DNA from: Lentimicrobium saccharophilum
GTDB lineage: Bacteria; Bacteroidota; Bacteroidia; Bacteroidales; Lentimicrobiaceae
Direction of reading: 5' to 3'
DNA length: 64,000 nucleotides
NCBI RefSeq assembly: GCF_001192835.1
Contig: NZ_DF968182.1
Location: forward strand, 1-64,000
The translations under genes and the position numbers were made by a program. Positions 46,112 through 55,376 of this stretch are shown here, one piece after another (position 1 is the first letter of the stretch; every line of letters begins with the position of its first letter). Under the pieces are notes generated by a model. The model searched no databases, was not told the origin of the DNA, and saw only the letters and a list, made by a program, of their open reading frames with translations.

Positions 46112-47617
46112 TTAGTTCAATTCTGTTTTCAGTGTATTAATTACTGTTAAGGCACTTTGAATTTCGGCTGTAATTTCATGCTTATTTACATCGTGATGAC
46201 TTAAAGGATTTAGAACCAAAGTAATCAAATGGTCAATCGCTGTTGTCGTTGCAGGAGTTAATCCACATGCTGGAGTGACTGTTTTGTATTTCTTAACTGC
46301 ATTCCAGAATGTATCTGTTTTCATTTTTGAAGTATCCGCATTGAACAATACTGGAACTTTTCCAAAACAGTATCTTTTTAAAATAAACTCAAATGCTGAA
46401 CGCAAATAAACACCTGCTGCTTTATTGTCGCCATTGTCAAAATATGATTGTGCTTTATCTATGTAATGTTGAATATGAGAGCTATCCTTTATTTCGTGAA
46501 TTATTGGTATTTCAAACCCTTGTGCAGACCGTCTCGCATAAAACTCATAGCTTTTCCAAGTCGAATTATTGTGCAAATAACTTGATTTTATAAACTCATA
46601 CCAAGGTTTATCATAAGTAGTTATAAAAACTTGATAAGCTGCAAAATCCGAATCTAAGATTTTAAGCAAGGGTAAACGGTTGCTTATGTCTAAACCAATA
46701 AATATATCGTCAAGAAAAAGTATTTTACATGGAATACCTTGGATATGCCGTTTTACCATTCCCAAATAAATTGAAATGGCAATGGCTGAAAGTCTTGCTT
46801 CGTTTAGGAAAACATGAGGTTTGGGAATTGTTTTGCCCAAATATTTTATGCTAATCCTTACATGGTTGCGTTCATAAGTGCTATAATCCGCATTAACTTT
46901 TGTACTTGTGTAACGCAATTCTATTTCAATATTATGACCGAACTTATCAAGTATCGGTTGGGCAAATCTTAAAATATTTTCGGGACTTCCAGCCTGAAAT
47001 AGTTTCGAAAACGCTGTATTGAATGCCAACAAAGCAGCATCTACATCGGATTTTTTCTTTGTGATGTTGTATGCAGTACCTTCAAGTGGTTTTGCAACAG
47101 CTTTTTCAAAATCAGTCCATAACTCGCCAAGTTCTTTGTTACCAGTAATGGCAACGCTTTTAAAATGCTTTAAAACGCCTTTAACCAATAAATCAAACAA
47201 ATCAATTTCATCGTTTTTCTTTATGTGATGAATGTCTAAAAGATGTTTGTAGGTTAAAAAGCTTTTGAGCTTTATTGCATCACGAATACTGGTATCACCT
47301 GTGGCATATGTGTTTTTTGTTGTTTTCGTAACCGAATATTCTTTGCCTGTTGGTGTTGTATTGCCATCCTTATCTGGATTGAAAAACACTTTTATATATC
47401 CATTGCCTTTGTTTGCCTCTTCAATAAAAATGTTTTCGGTTTCATCGTAATTGAAATCCTCAATTGATGATTGAAAAAAGTCTTTTAAGGCATAGTAAAG
47501 AGAACTTTTGCCACTACCATTTTCTCCATAAACAAAAAGGTTTTTACCATCAACGGCTATTTCTTTAGTACCATAAAAAGCTTTATAATCACGGATTTCT
47601 ATTTTCTTGATTTTCAT
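46112..47617 (-). CDS. AAA/ABC-type ATPase of the defence operon
   Basis: 501 residues. The Walker A loop GENGSGKSS (31-39), the ABC-like signature region LNEARLSAIAISIYL (281-295) and the Walker B KILFLDDIFIGLD (298-310) identify a RecF/SMC/OLD-like nucleotide-binding protein. The C-terminal ~110 residues (LRSAFEFILKRY..., NPLSHHD) are helical, possibly HEPN-like, an inference without a clear RxxxxH. It overlaps the small nuclease-like gene by 4 bases (start/stop overlap) and is the last gene of the five-gene operon. It probably powers or senses, coupling to the helicase and methylase. No known textbook R-M system has such a subunit. Confidence 0.8.
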   Translation of the reverse strand: MKIKKIEIRDYKAFYGTKEIAVDGKNLFVYGENGSGKSSLYYALKDFFQSSIEDFNYDETENIFIEEANKGNGYIKVFFNPDKDGNTTPTGKEYSVTKTTKNTYATGDTSIRDAIKLKSFLTYKHLLDIHHIKKNDEIDLFDLLVKGVLKHFKSVAITGNKELGELWTDFEKAVAKPLEGTAYNITKKKSDVDAALLAFNTAFSKLFQAGSPENILRFAQPILDKFGHNIEIELRYTSTKVNADYSTYERNHVRISIKYLGKTIPKPHVFLNEARLSAIAISIYLGMVKRHIQGIPCKILFLDDIFIGLDISNRLPLLKILDSDFAAYQVFITTYDKPWYEFIKSSYLHNNSTWKSYEFYARRSAQGFEIPIIHEIKDSSHIQHYIDKAQSYFDNGDNKAAGVYLRSAFEFILKRYCFGKVPVLFNADTSKMKTDTFWNAVKKYKTVTPACGLTPATTTAIDHLITLVLNPLSHHDVNKHEITAEIQSALTVINTLKTELN

Positions 47618-48027
47618 TTTAGTTGGTTCCAGTTATTTTTATAATCTATGGCTGAATTGCGAAGCATAGAAAGGTTTATACCTTTTCGGTTTCCTTTTGG
47701 GTTTTGATATAGAAAATCTTTCACTTTATTGTGTGGGATTACAAACATTTCAGGAACTACCGAAATTTCATCCATTTTATTTAAGAACGATAGAAATACA
47801 ATGAAATGATTCGGCTTGTCGGCTTTCTCATTTACATTATCTAAAGGAAATAAGGTTGTGCCTTGTAAGCCTTTTACATCAATAGTTAGTTGCTTCTCAT
47901 CATTTAGGTTGAGAATAATATCAATACCTTTTTTGTTGCCAAGGGTAATGTAAGCATCAAAGCCCAAGCGGTAAAGAGTAGCAAGTACATAATACTCTGA
48001 AGCTAAATTGGTATTATAACCTTTCAT
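47614..48027 (-). CDS. small PD-(D/E)XK-like protein of the defence operon
   Basis: 137 residues with the spacing of a PD-(D/E)XK nuclease core: E11 in an N-terminal helix (ASEYYVLATLYRLG), D36 (NKKGIDII) and D50-V-K52 (LTIDVKG). A basic and aromatic C-terminus follows. It overlaps both neighbours by 4 bases (methylase end and ATPase start), so it is translationally coupled. It could be the restriction nuclease of the system or a Holliday-junction-resolvase-like subunit. Assignment rests on motif pattern only. Confidence 0.7.
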   Translation of the reverse strand: MKGYNTNLASEYYVLATLYRLGFDAYITLGNKKGIDIILNLNDEKQLTIDVKGLQGTTLFPLDNVNEKADKPNHFIVFLSFLNKMDEISVVPEMFVIPHNKVKDFLYQNPKGNRKGINLSMLRNSAIDYKNNWNQLK

Positions 48028-51000
48028 TTCAACGCCTCCTTAATTATCCTAACCTCCTCAATGCTATCCAATGTTTCCAAGTTATTGCGTACAGGGTGGT
48101 TTGGGTCGTACAAACGTTCAAACTCGCTTTGTATCACTGCCAGTTTTTCTTCTTCGCTCATGCTGTCGGTTATGGGCTTTAAATCGCAAAGGTGTTTGAG
48201 GATTTCTTTGTTAGCGGATTTGAGTTCGGTGGGGAAGTAAAGTTCATAAATAATTCCATTCAAAACAGTAGAAAAAAATGTAAACAGTACTGTTTCATTA
48301 ATTGCGTGAATATAATCTACAACTAAATCAATTTTAGAATTAATACTTTTGTCAATTATAGCAATAGGCAATTCTCTAAGTTCATTTAATTTGATATGTA
48401 AACCGCTTGAATAAACATTAGAGTACCAAACATTTAATAGTTCAGAATTTAAAATTGAAAGTATATATTCAAATGAATATTGTTCTAATTTGTAAATTGA
48501 ATTTAACGTATCGTTAGTTAAGTATCTACTATTATCAATTGCAGCTTCTATACCTTTAGCGACATCCTTAATAACTATTTTTTTTTCTGTTATAAAATAT
48601 TCTAATCTCCTTGGTCCAGCACCTTTTTTCTCACTCATTAATTCTGGTTTATACCAGAGCCACTTATTTGCATATTTAATTTTCCAGCGAGAAACATCCT
48701 TACCTCGAATTAAACGATAAGAATCATTATCTCTTTTTGAATCAGATATAAATCTTAAATCATCACTGGTTTTAATACCTAATGTAAAATGGGCAATAGA
48801 GCCAAGTTTAATTACAGGTATTGAAAATGTAAACTGCTGGTCAAATGAAAATGGAAAACTTGGCAATTTTCTTATATTGGAGTACTTCAATTTATTGGGA
48901 AGAACAACAAATCTAGTATCTATAAGTAAATGCATTGGTATTTCGTTTTCTTTTACCGACTCTTTTTTAAAACCAAAAATTACTGGAGTTACTGTTGCAT
49001 CAAATACATTTCCATTGCATTTAACTAAGTCAATAATTTTTGTGTTTTCAACTAAAAATTTTCTAAAATTCAAAAAACTATCTATTCCAAGCCAACTATT
49101 TGAAACAATAAAATATAGAGTGCCATTTGCCCTACAAATGCCATATCCTTTTTCAGTAAAAAAAGAATATAAGTCTGATTTGTTTCTTGCTACCTGATAT
49201 TTTGTTTTTAAAAATTTTCTAATTCCTTCATCTTTAATATTTGCAATATTTACATATGGCGGATTCCCAATTACCACATCAAAACCACCCTTTTCATGCC
49301 ACACCTCTGAAAAAAACAATTTAAAATCGAAGTCTATTTTATAACCTGCAAATCGCTCAATAGAATCAAGCAATTCCCTTATCTTGGTATTTATCTGCTT
49401 TCTTAATTCCTTCTTTTTTGTTTCGTTTGTTTCATTATAAAAAAGTGGTTTTAAATCCTCTATTTCCTTTTGCTTCTCCAAATCGGGAAAAACATCAGCA
49501 GGCATTCCAATCAATGAGTTGCCACAAACAATTTTGTAATCGAGGTTTGGCAAGGTTTCAATGGGTTCAAAATCGTCTTCATCCACTACAAGAGACAGCC
49601 ATAATCGTAAACGTGCAATATCAATAGCCGAGGCATCAATATCAACACCGTAAATACTTTCTTGTATAATGTGGCGTTTCAGTCGATATATGTAACGGCT
49701 TTCGCTTAGTTCATCTCCGTTGTTTTCGCCCTTTATCGCTTTCAGCTTTTCTGCTAAATACTTAGGGCTTAAATGTGGCTTTATTACTAAATGTGCATTA
49801 ACCAGTTCGTGTAATAATCCCACTGGGAAAGCACCCGAACCAATGGCTGGGTCGCAAATTTTTATTTCGGTAAGCTTTTTATCAATCAGGTCGGCATGTT
49901 GGCGTATGCTTTCAGGCAATATAAATTTGTAATCGGGTGTTTCCTTTCCTTTGTTTACCACACGCTGGTCATGTTCTAATGCAAAATGCCCGTTTCGGAT
50001 AAAGTGTTCAATATCAATTTTAGGAACTTTTATACCCTGATGCGAAAGGTTTATGGAGTGCTGTCCTTTCTTCCCTGCGTTACCGAACATATTGGTTTGG
50101 CTATCGCCAATTTCCTGAAATGTTTCGGTGTAATTGTTCAGCGAATTGTCGAGGTAGTGTATCAAGCTTTCCTGACACATGTAATGCACAATTTCCCTTG
50201 GGGTATAAAAAGCTCCTTTGCTTTTGCGTTCGGTTATTTCGAGCATGTTTTCGAAAACCTTACCCAACATTTCAGGGTCAACGGCAACCTCTTTATCAAG
50301 CGGTTCATCTTCTTTTATGGTAAAGTTGTAACGGTCGAACACGTCAAGAATACCTGTACCCGTATCACCAGATTTGTTTTTATCCGTGTTTCGGAAAATA
50401 GTTTCCGGAATGGAAATATTAGCGTTTCTCCAGTCGTATTCTGCCTCAAACAAACCTCCATTGAGGAACGGAATACGGCAATCGAATTTAGCGTAATACG
50501 AGTTTTCATTGTCTCGCTCTTTTGCCAAGGCTTCGTAAAACAAGTATTGCAAATAATCTTTAAAGAAGTTTTTTTTTTCGTTTTTCGATGTGTCAAACAA
50601 TTGTTGCATAAAGCGTTTTTCGCCGTTGCCCCAGGTTTTATCCTTTGGCACACCCAGCCAGCCTTTTTTCTGCAAGAAATATAAGAAAACTATTTGCCCC
50701 AACAGCTTTTTGGTAAAGCGGGAAGTATCAATGTTTGATTTTACCAATTCGTTTTGAATAGCGGCATCGTTTTCGAAATGCTCATACAGTTTTACAAACA
50801 AATCTTTGTATTGGCTAAAGAACTCATCGGTAACTTTTTCAATACTAAAAGCACTCTCAATTTCTTCGATGGTGGCGTTGCTGCTTACATTTTGCAATAA
50901 GGGCAACAATTGGTTTTTGGCTGTATATGCCTTTTCGTATTTACCTACCAAAAACGAGTATCGTTTGGCAGGCGTAAACTCTTTTCGGGTTTTTACTTTT

Positions 51001-51416
51001 CCTTTTTCTTCATCAACAAAGGCTTGATGTTCGAGTTTAATGAACGAGAAACGCCAGTCGGCACCTTCGTCTTGTTTTGAATAAAAAGCAACAAGGGCAT
51101 AATCCTTCTCGAATTTCACCAAGTGTTTAATTACAAAATTCCGCAAAGCGGTTCGTGCCCTTTCGAGTTTCAAAACACTTTTTACTTCTACAATCAGAAT
51201 GTCGAGGGCTTCACCGTCGGGGTCAATGTATTTGCCAATTCGCTTGTAAGTGTTTACATGCTCTTTGTAATCGTCCCAAATATATTGACCGCTGTAACTG
51301 TTGCTTTTGGGTTCAACATCGTTCAAAAAGTTTTTGGCAAACAGTTCAAAACGGGTTTCATCAAAAGCTTGATTGAATGTTGACTCTATGAGGTTGGTAG
51401 CAGTATTTTTATCCAT
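48024..51416 (-). CDS. Eco57I-type N6-adenine DNA methylase
   Basis: 1130 residues. Methylase motif I CDPAIGSGAF (521-530) and catalytic motif IV NPPY (718-721) identify an N6-adenine methyltransferase of the Eco57I/Type IIG class. An N-terminal ~390-residue region carries LDILIVEVKS (71-80), which could be a D...ExK nuclease core (D72, E77, K79), but the spacing is short and this is uncertain. A C-terminal region (about 840-1030) with RGKDV and the TaqI-like block is the likely DNA-recognition domain. It starts 2 bases after the helicase stop and is followed by a 4-base overlap with the nuclease-like gene. Confidence 0.9.
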   Translation of the reverse strand: MDKNTATNLIESTFNQAFDETRFELFAKNFLNDVEPKSNSYSGQYIWDDYKEHVNTYKRIGKYIDPDGEALDILIVEVKSVLKLERARTALRNFVIKHLVKFEKDYALVAFYSKQDEGADWRFSFIKLEHQAFVDEEKGKVKTRKEFTPAKRYSFLVGKYEKAYTAKNQLLPLLQNVSSNATIEEIESAFSIEKVTDEFFSQYKDLFVKLYEHFENDAAIQNELVKSNIDTSRFTKKLLGQIVFLYFLQKKGWLGVPKDKTWGNGEKRFMQQLFDTSKNEKKNFFKDYLQYLFYEALAKERDNENSYYAKFDCRIPFLNGGLFEAEYDWRNANISIPETIFRNTDKNKSGDTGTGILDVFDRYNFTIKEDEPLDKEVAVDPEMLGKVFENMLEITERKSKGAFYTPREIVHYMCQESLIHYLDNSLNNYTETFQEIGDSQTNMFGNAGKKGQHSINLSHQGIKVPKIDIEHFIRNGHFALEHDQRVVNKGKETPDYKFILPESIRQHADLIDKKLTEIKICDPAIGSGAFPVGLLHELVNAHLVIKPHLSPKYLAEKLKAIKGENNGDELSESRYIYRLKRHIIQESIYGVDIDASAIDIARLRLWLSLVVDEDDFEPIETLPNLDYKIVCGNSLIGMPADVFPDLEKQKEIEDLKPLFYNETNETKKKELRKQINTKIRELLDSIERFAGYKIDFDFKLFFSEVWHEKGGFDVVIGNPPYVNIANIKDEGIRKFLKTKYQVARNKSDLYSFFTEKGYGICRANGTLYFIVSNSWLGIDSFLNFRKFLVENTKIIDLVKCNGNVFDATVTPVIFGFKKESVKENEIPMHLLIDTRFVVLPNKLKYSNIRKLPSFPFSFDQQFTFSIPVIKLGSIAHFTLGIKTSDDLRFISDSKRDNDSYRLIRGKDVSRWKIKYANKWLWYKPELMSEKKGAGPRRLEYFITEKKIVIKDVAKGIEAAIDNSRYLTNDTLNSIYKLEQYSFEYILSILNSELLNVWYSNVYSSGLHIKLNELRELPIAIIDKSINSKIDLVVDYIHAINETVLFTFFSTVLNGIIYELYFPTELKSANKEILKHLCDLKPITDSMSEEEKLAVIQSEFERLYDPNHPVRNNLETLDSIEEVRIIKEALK

Positions 51417-51418
51417 AA

Positions 51419-54400
51419 CTATTTAATAAGATAACCAGACAATATTACTTCACGGCGTTGAAAAGATTTATTTGAACCAATGGTTTCGATGGCAACTGAG
51501 CGGATGTGTTTACGCAAAATATGCAGCACATCCATTGGGTCTATTGTTTTTTCAAGTTCTTTCTTAATATCTTGAGCTGTTCGTTTTGCAATGGTTCCGT
51601 TCAACAACATATTTTTTACACCTTCAATAAATTCTTCATCCGTATCGGTAAATGTTTTACAATTTTTAAACACCTTGTCTTTTAGCCTGTTTTCGATATA
51701 TTTTGCATTCGATCGACCGCCCGATGCTTCCGAAGGTTCGATTCCAATAGTTGAATCCAGCTCAAAACGGGCTTTATTGGTTTGCAATAAATGAAAATAA
51801 TCTTCCGGGATTTTGGCTCGTTTGGTTAGTGGTGTACATTCCAGATTATGCACTGCATCGAAAAAAGTAATCTCAGTAGAATTACCATTATTATTTTGAT
51901 AAAACTTCTTTAGTTTGCCAATTCTAAAAAAGGTAAACAGTTGATTGGCTTCAAGTTCTGTTTTCACAAATCCAGAACGTGCCTTTTTAGGTAATTCTTT
52001 TATTTTTTTGAAAAAGTCCGGGTTTTTATCCCGAATGTCACGCATTAATTCCAAGTATTTTAATTCAGAATCGCCTTCTTCGCCTTCACCAGTGTAGGCT
52101 TGTTTGTTGTTCAGAGTATTGAATAATTCCTGACTTCCAATTTCTTCACCATCGGTAAGGTATTTAGCATCTTCGCCCAAAATATCGTGAAACATTTGGA
52201 TTTTGTTGGTAATATTTATTTCCAATCCTAAATGTTCATCGGAATGGGTAGTTGGAAAGAAGTTAAAAATATGCACCGTCGGAAATTGAGAACCCAAACG
52301 ATTTACACGACCCGCTCGTTGCAAAACTCTTGTTGGATTCCAAGGCAAGTCGTAATTAATAATTACATTCGAGCGGTGCAAGTTAATACCTTCCGCCAAT
52401 ACATCTGTGGCAATCAGAATCCTCAAATCGTCCGATTTTTCCTTTCGGTTCGGGTCGAAATTGTCTTTTATTAAATCGCGCGAAATGGCATGATTTGAAG
52501 TCAGTGTTTTATTTGTATGTCGTCCGCCAATGCTCGAATAGAACATAACCTGATTTGGAAATTCTTCGATAAGTGCATTGTATAAATAATCGCCCGTTTC
52601 TTTTGATTCAGTAAAAACAACAAGTTTATTTTTCTTTAGTGCTTTGTTCGTTTTCAATTCAGCAATGAACTGTTCTAATTTAGGGTCTTGGTCAACTTTA
52701 GCCCAAAGAGCTTTTATATCCTTTAGAACTTGCAAATCAAATTCCAGTTTTTCAACGAACTCTTTTCTAAAATCTTTTGAATCGTACTTGCTCGCTTTAT
52801 CTTCGTCAACAAGACTTTCCAGTTTTTCAAAATCGTCATTATCGAGTAAGTCATAAACATTTACTTTTTTGCTAATGTATACCGTACCATTTTTGTACAT
52901 CTCAATAAAACGGTCGTAAGAATCAATAAAACGGTCTACACTTTGGCGAAAAGCATAGAAACTACTTTCGAGCCGTTTCACCAGAATGCCTTTCATAAAA
53001 CCACCAACGTTACGTTGTTGTTGCTTTTCGAATTCACTTAAAACTTTATTCCCAACATAATAAAGCAAAGGTGTATATCGGGCGTAAGTAAAAGAATGTA
53101 AATATTTTATGGTGTCATTAAAAATACCTTCAAGCTTTCCTTCGTATTTGTAAATTATTTGTTGTGGATTGTCCACTTCGGGAAATACCAAACCTTGTTT
53201 TTCCATGTCGCCTTTAAAGAACTTCACAACATCGGTACGTGTACGGCGAACCATTACATAACGTAGTATGCTGTTTTTAATCTCATTCGATACTTCTTTA
53301 ATGAGGGTTTTATATTGTGGGTCAGTTTTCTCAACCTTTTTAAGGTTGGTCTTTAATCCGTTAAAGAATTTCTCCAGATTTGGTACGCCTGGAATTGTTG
53401 AGTTCTTGGGTGCCTGAAAAAGTTTAATTTGAGCAAATATATCATCAACAGTATTATTTAACGGAGTTGCAGTTACCAAAATAACTTTTTTACCCCTGCA
53501 AATATCCAATAGATTAGCATACGATTGTGTGTTCTCGTTTCTAAAACGGTGGGCTTCATCAACCACAATATAATCAAAACGTTCCAATCCTCGTTTAATA
53601 ATATGTTCCAGTTTGCCTAATGATTCCACTTCAAAACTACGAACTCCGAAATCGAAAAGAGAATCTTTCCAGTAGTCTTTTAACACAGGTGGGCAAACAA
53701 TTAAAGTGCGTCCTTGTAGTTGTTGAAGCAACAAAGCAGTTATAAAAGTTTTGCCTAAACCCACTACATCAGCTAAAAACACACCGTTATATGTTTCCAA
53801 TATTTTTTTTGCCTGAATTGCAGCCTGACTTTGGTATTTAAGTTTCATAAAACCATCAGGTAAAAATGGGTCGAATTCATCTGCAAGGTTTATATCTTCT
53901 TCAAGGTATTCGTATATCAGTTTTAAATACAATTCATAAGGCGTAATTGCATCATTTAGCCAAGTCTTTTTGGTTATGGTATCAATGAAATCGTCCGAAA
54001 TATCAACCGATTCTTTCCAAAGTGTATTGAATTGATTTTCGGCAAATTTAACGTCCATTTTCTTTCGCAATTCCACGTTAAATTCACGATTTGCAATAAA
54101 TCCAGATTCAGAAAAATTACTTGAACCCGTAATTACGAAGCCATAATCTCTATCATCGGGGTAAAATCTGCCAATATAAACCTTAGCATGAATGTTTTTT
54201 GACGGATAAGCTCGGATTTCTAACTTCTTCCCATTTCCGCCATTTGATTTATCCTGTTCTTGATTTTCAAGTTCGGTCTTTAAAAACTCAATGAATTTTT
54301 TAATCCCAATTTCCAGATGATTGTCATTCTCGTTGCTTGTTTCAATTTCAGTTTTCAGGTTTTGTTGAAATTGTTTTTTAGTTCTTTGATGCGATTCAAA

Positions 54401-54667
54401 ATCAAGCATTCCCAATTGCTCATGATACTGCATAATATCATAAGTTTCACGGTCAACATTAAGCCCAACTAATATTCGAATCTTCTCAACTGGTTCTAAT
54501 GATTCATAGAGTTGATAGAATCCACTTGTACGGAAATAGCCAACAAGTACATCAAATAATTGTGTGTCTTTAAGAGTAGCTTTGAAGCGACTTAAAAGAC
54601 TTTGACCTTCTTCGTTAGTGAAAAAGGTTAAATCGGAATGGTCTATATGTGTTGTATTTTCTGCCAT
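51419..54667 (-). CDS. PLD-domain SNF2-type helicase of the defence operon
   Basis: 1082 residues. The N-terminal PLD-like nuclease domain has one HxK motif (H160, K162; NIHAKVYIGR) followed by GSSNFSESG (181-189), so it would act as a dimer. The helicase core is complete: Walker A GLGKT (303-307), DEAH (370-373), TATP (399-402), motif V ATDVLAEGINL (753-763) and motif VI QRAGRVNRLG (783-792). Such a protein can translocate on DNA and cut; in this operon it likely provides the motor and perhaps the nuclease. It starts 7 bases after the XRE gene. No DUF1998 or HsdS is present. Confidence 0.92.
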   Translation of the reverse strand: MAENTTHIDHSDLTFFTNEEGQSLLSRFKATLKDTQLFDVLVGYFRTSGFYQLYESLEPVEKIRILVGLNVDRETYDIMQYHEQLGMLDFESHQRTKKQFQQNLKTEIETSNENDNHLEIGIKKFIEFLKTELENQEQDKSNGGNGKKLEIRAYPSKNIHAKVYIGRFYPDDRDYGFVITGSSNFSESGFIANREFNVELRKKMDVKFAENQFNTLWKESVDISDDFIDTITKKTWLNDAITPYELYLKLIYEYLEEDINLADEFDPFLPDGFMKLKYQSQAAIQAKKILETYNGVFLADVVGLGKTFITALLLQQLQGRTLIVCPPVLKDYWKDSLFDFGVRSFEVESLGKLEHIIKRGLERFDYIVVDEAHRFRNENTQSYANLLDICRGKKVILVTATPLNNTVDDIFAQIKLFQAPKNSTIPGVPNLEKFFNGLKTNLKKVEKTDPQYKTLIKEVSNEIKNSILRYVMVRRTRTDVVKFFKGDMEKQGLVFPEVDNPQQIIYKYEGKLEGIFNDTIKYLHSFTYARYTPLLYYVGNKVLSEFEKQQQRNVGGFMKGILVKRLESSFYAFRQSVDRFIDSYDRFIEMYKNGTVYISKKVNVYDLLDNDDFEKLESLVDEDKASKYDSKDFRKEFVEKLEFDLQVLKDIKALWAKVDQDPKLEQFIAELKTNKALKKNKLVVFTESKETGDYLYNALIEEFPNQVMFYSSIGGRHTNKTLTSNHAISRDLIKDNFDPNRKEKSDDLRILIATDVLAEGINLHRSNVIINYDLPWNPTRVLQRAGRVNRLGSQFPTVHIFNFFPTTHSDEHLGLEINITNKIQMFHDILGEDAKYLTDGEEIGSQELFNTLNNKQAYTGEGEEGDSELKYLELMRDIRDKNPDFFKKIKELPKKARSGFVKTELEANQLFTFFRIGKLKKFYQNNNGNSTEITFFDAVHNLECTPLTKRAKIPEDYFHLLQTNKARFELDSTIGIEPSEASGGRSNAKYIENRLKDKVFKNCKTFTDTDEEFIEGVKNMLLNGTIAKRTAQDIKKELEKTIDPMDVLHILRKHIRSVAIETIGSNKSFQRREVILSGYLIK

Positions 54668-54674
54668 GCAATAA

Positions 54675-54956
54675 TTACTTAATCAATTTGAGGGTTTCGT
54701 TTAATCCATCTTCTAAATACTTCAAATCTCCCAAATCATTAAGAATCAAAAATTTTATGTAAGTAATTTGGATTTCTTTCTCAGTTTTATCAAGAGTTTC
54801 AGCAAGCACAGGAATCATTTCAGAAGTTGGTTTTCTTTCGTTTCGCTCAATCTTACTTAAAACTGAAGTGTCAATATCAAGAGCAGCAGCAACTTTTCTT
54901 AAAGGCAATTGCTTGTCTTCCCTCAATTTTCTGATATATTCTCCAAATATTTTCAT
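54675..54956 (-). CDS. XRE-family HTH regulator, probable controller (C-protein-like) of the defence operon
   Basis: 93 residues. An XRE helix-turn-helix domain (about 5-60: YIRKLREDK, PLRKVAAAL, VLSKIERNERKP) followed by a short Leu-rich helix for dimerisation. As the first gene of the operon, 7 bases before the helicase, it resembles controller proteins that delay restriction until DNA is modified. A perfect palindrome at the predicted start of transcription (54974-54985) fits autoregulation. Confidence 0.85.
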   Translation of the reverse strand: MKIFGEYIRKLREDKQLPLRKVAAALDIDTSVLSKIERNERKPTSEMIPVLAETLDKTEKEIQITYIKFLILNDLGDLKYLEDGLNETLKLIK

Positions 54957-54973
54957 TTTGACGTATTCAATTT

Positions 54974-54993
54974 GACAAATTTGTCCAAAGATA
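54974..54993 (-). promoter_or_regulatory. defence-operon promoter with palindromic operator
   Basis: Minus-strand TATCTTTG (54986-54993) fits TAnnTTTG. Immediately downstream lies the perfect 12-bp palindrome GACAAATTTGTC (54974-54985), covering the predicted start, 18 bases before the XRE ATG. This is where an autoregulatory XRE dimer would be expected to bind. Confidence 0.6.
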
Positions 54994-55012
54994 CTAAACT
55001 TTCCAAATTAGC

Positions 55013-55254
55013 AGTGGCGCGTGGGGAAAAAACAGCTCTTTTGCAAATTTAGGTCGTGCGTTGGCTTGTGCGATTTGCAAATGTGCTGTTTTGTGGGCGG
55101 GGTTTCTTTCTTCTTTTTTATGCGGGGGGAAGAAAAAAACAAAATAAATTTCCATCAAATTTGCACTGTGCTATCAAAAAGCAAAATCCTTTCTATTTTC
55201 AATTTATCACTATCGTATCAGTCTGTCGTCTGTCTTTTTACACTTGTTGCCAAC
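55013..55254 (-). repeat. right flanking element of the defence cassette (inverted copy)
   Basis: Read on the minus strand it begins GTTGGCAAC (55254-55246), then AAATTTATTTTGTTTTTTTC, then a stem-loop (AAAACAGC...TTTGCAAAT pairs with ATTTGCAAA...GCTGTTTT, 18 of 20). The order matches the left element at 45857-46103, so the operon is bracketed by diverged inverted copies. Confidence 0.75.
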
Positions 55255-55360
55255 GAGTGCATACCCGCGACTAATCCAGGAAATTTAACCGGCGCTTAAG
55301 ATTAGGCTTAACTTATTGTCATTCAAGACTAAATTCAAAAGATCACTGACGTTATCTCAT

Positions 55361-55376
55361 TTTTAAACGTTTAAAA
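55361..55376. repeat. 16-bp perfect palindrome
   Basis: TTTTAAACGTTTAAAA is its own reverse complement. Role unknown; possibly a protein-binding site. Confidence 0.5.

Noticed and set aside
55021-55299. 92-residue ORF right of the defence operon
   Set aside because: It overlaps the right flanking element and a 72-residue ORF in another frame; low-complexity Phe runs come from T-rich DNA.
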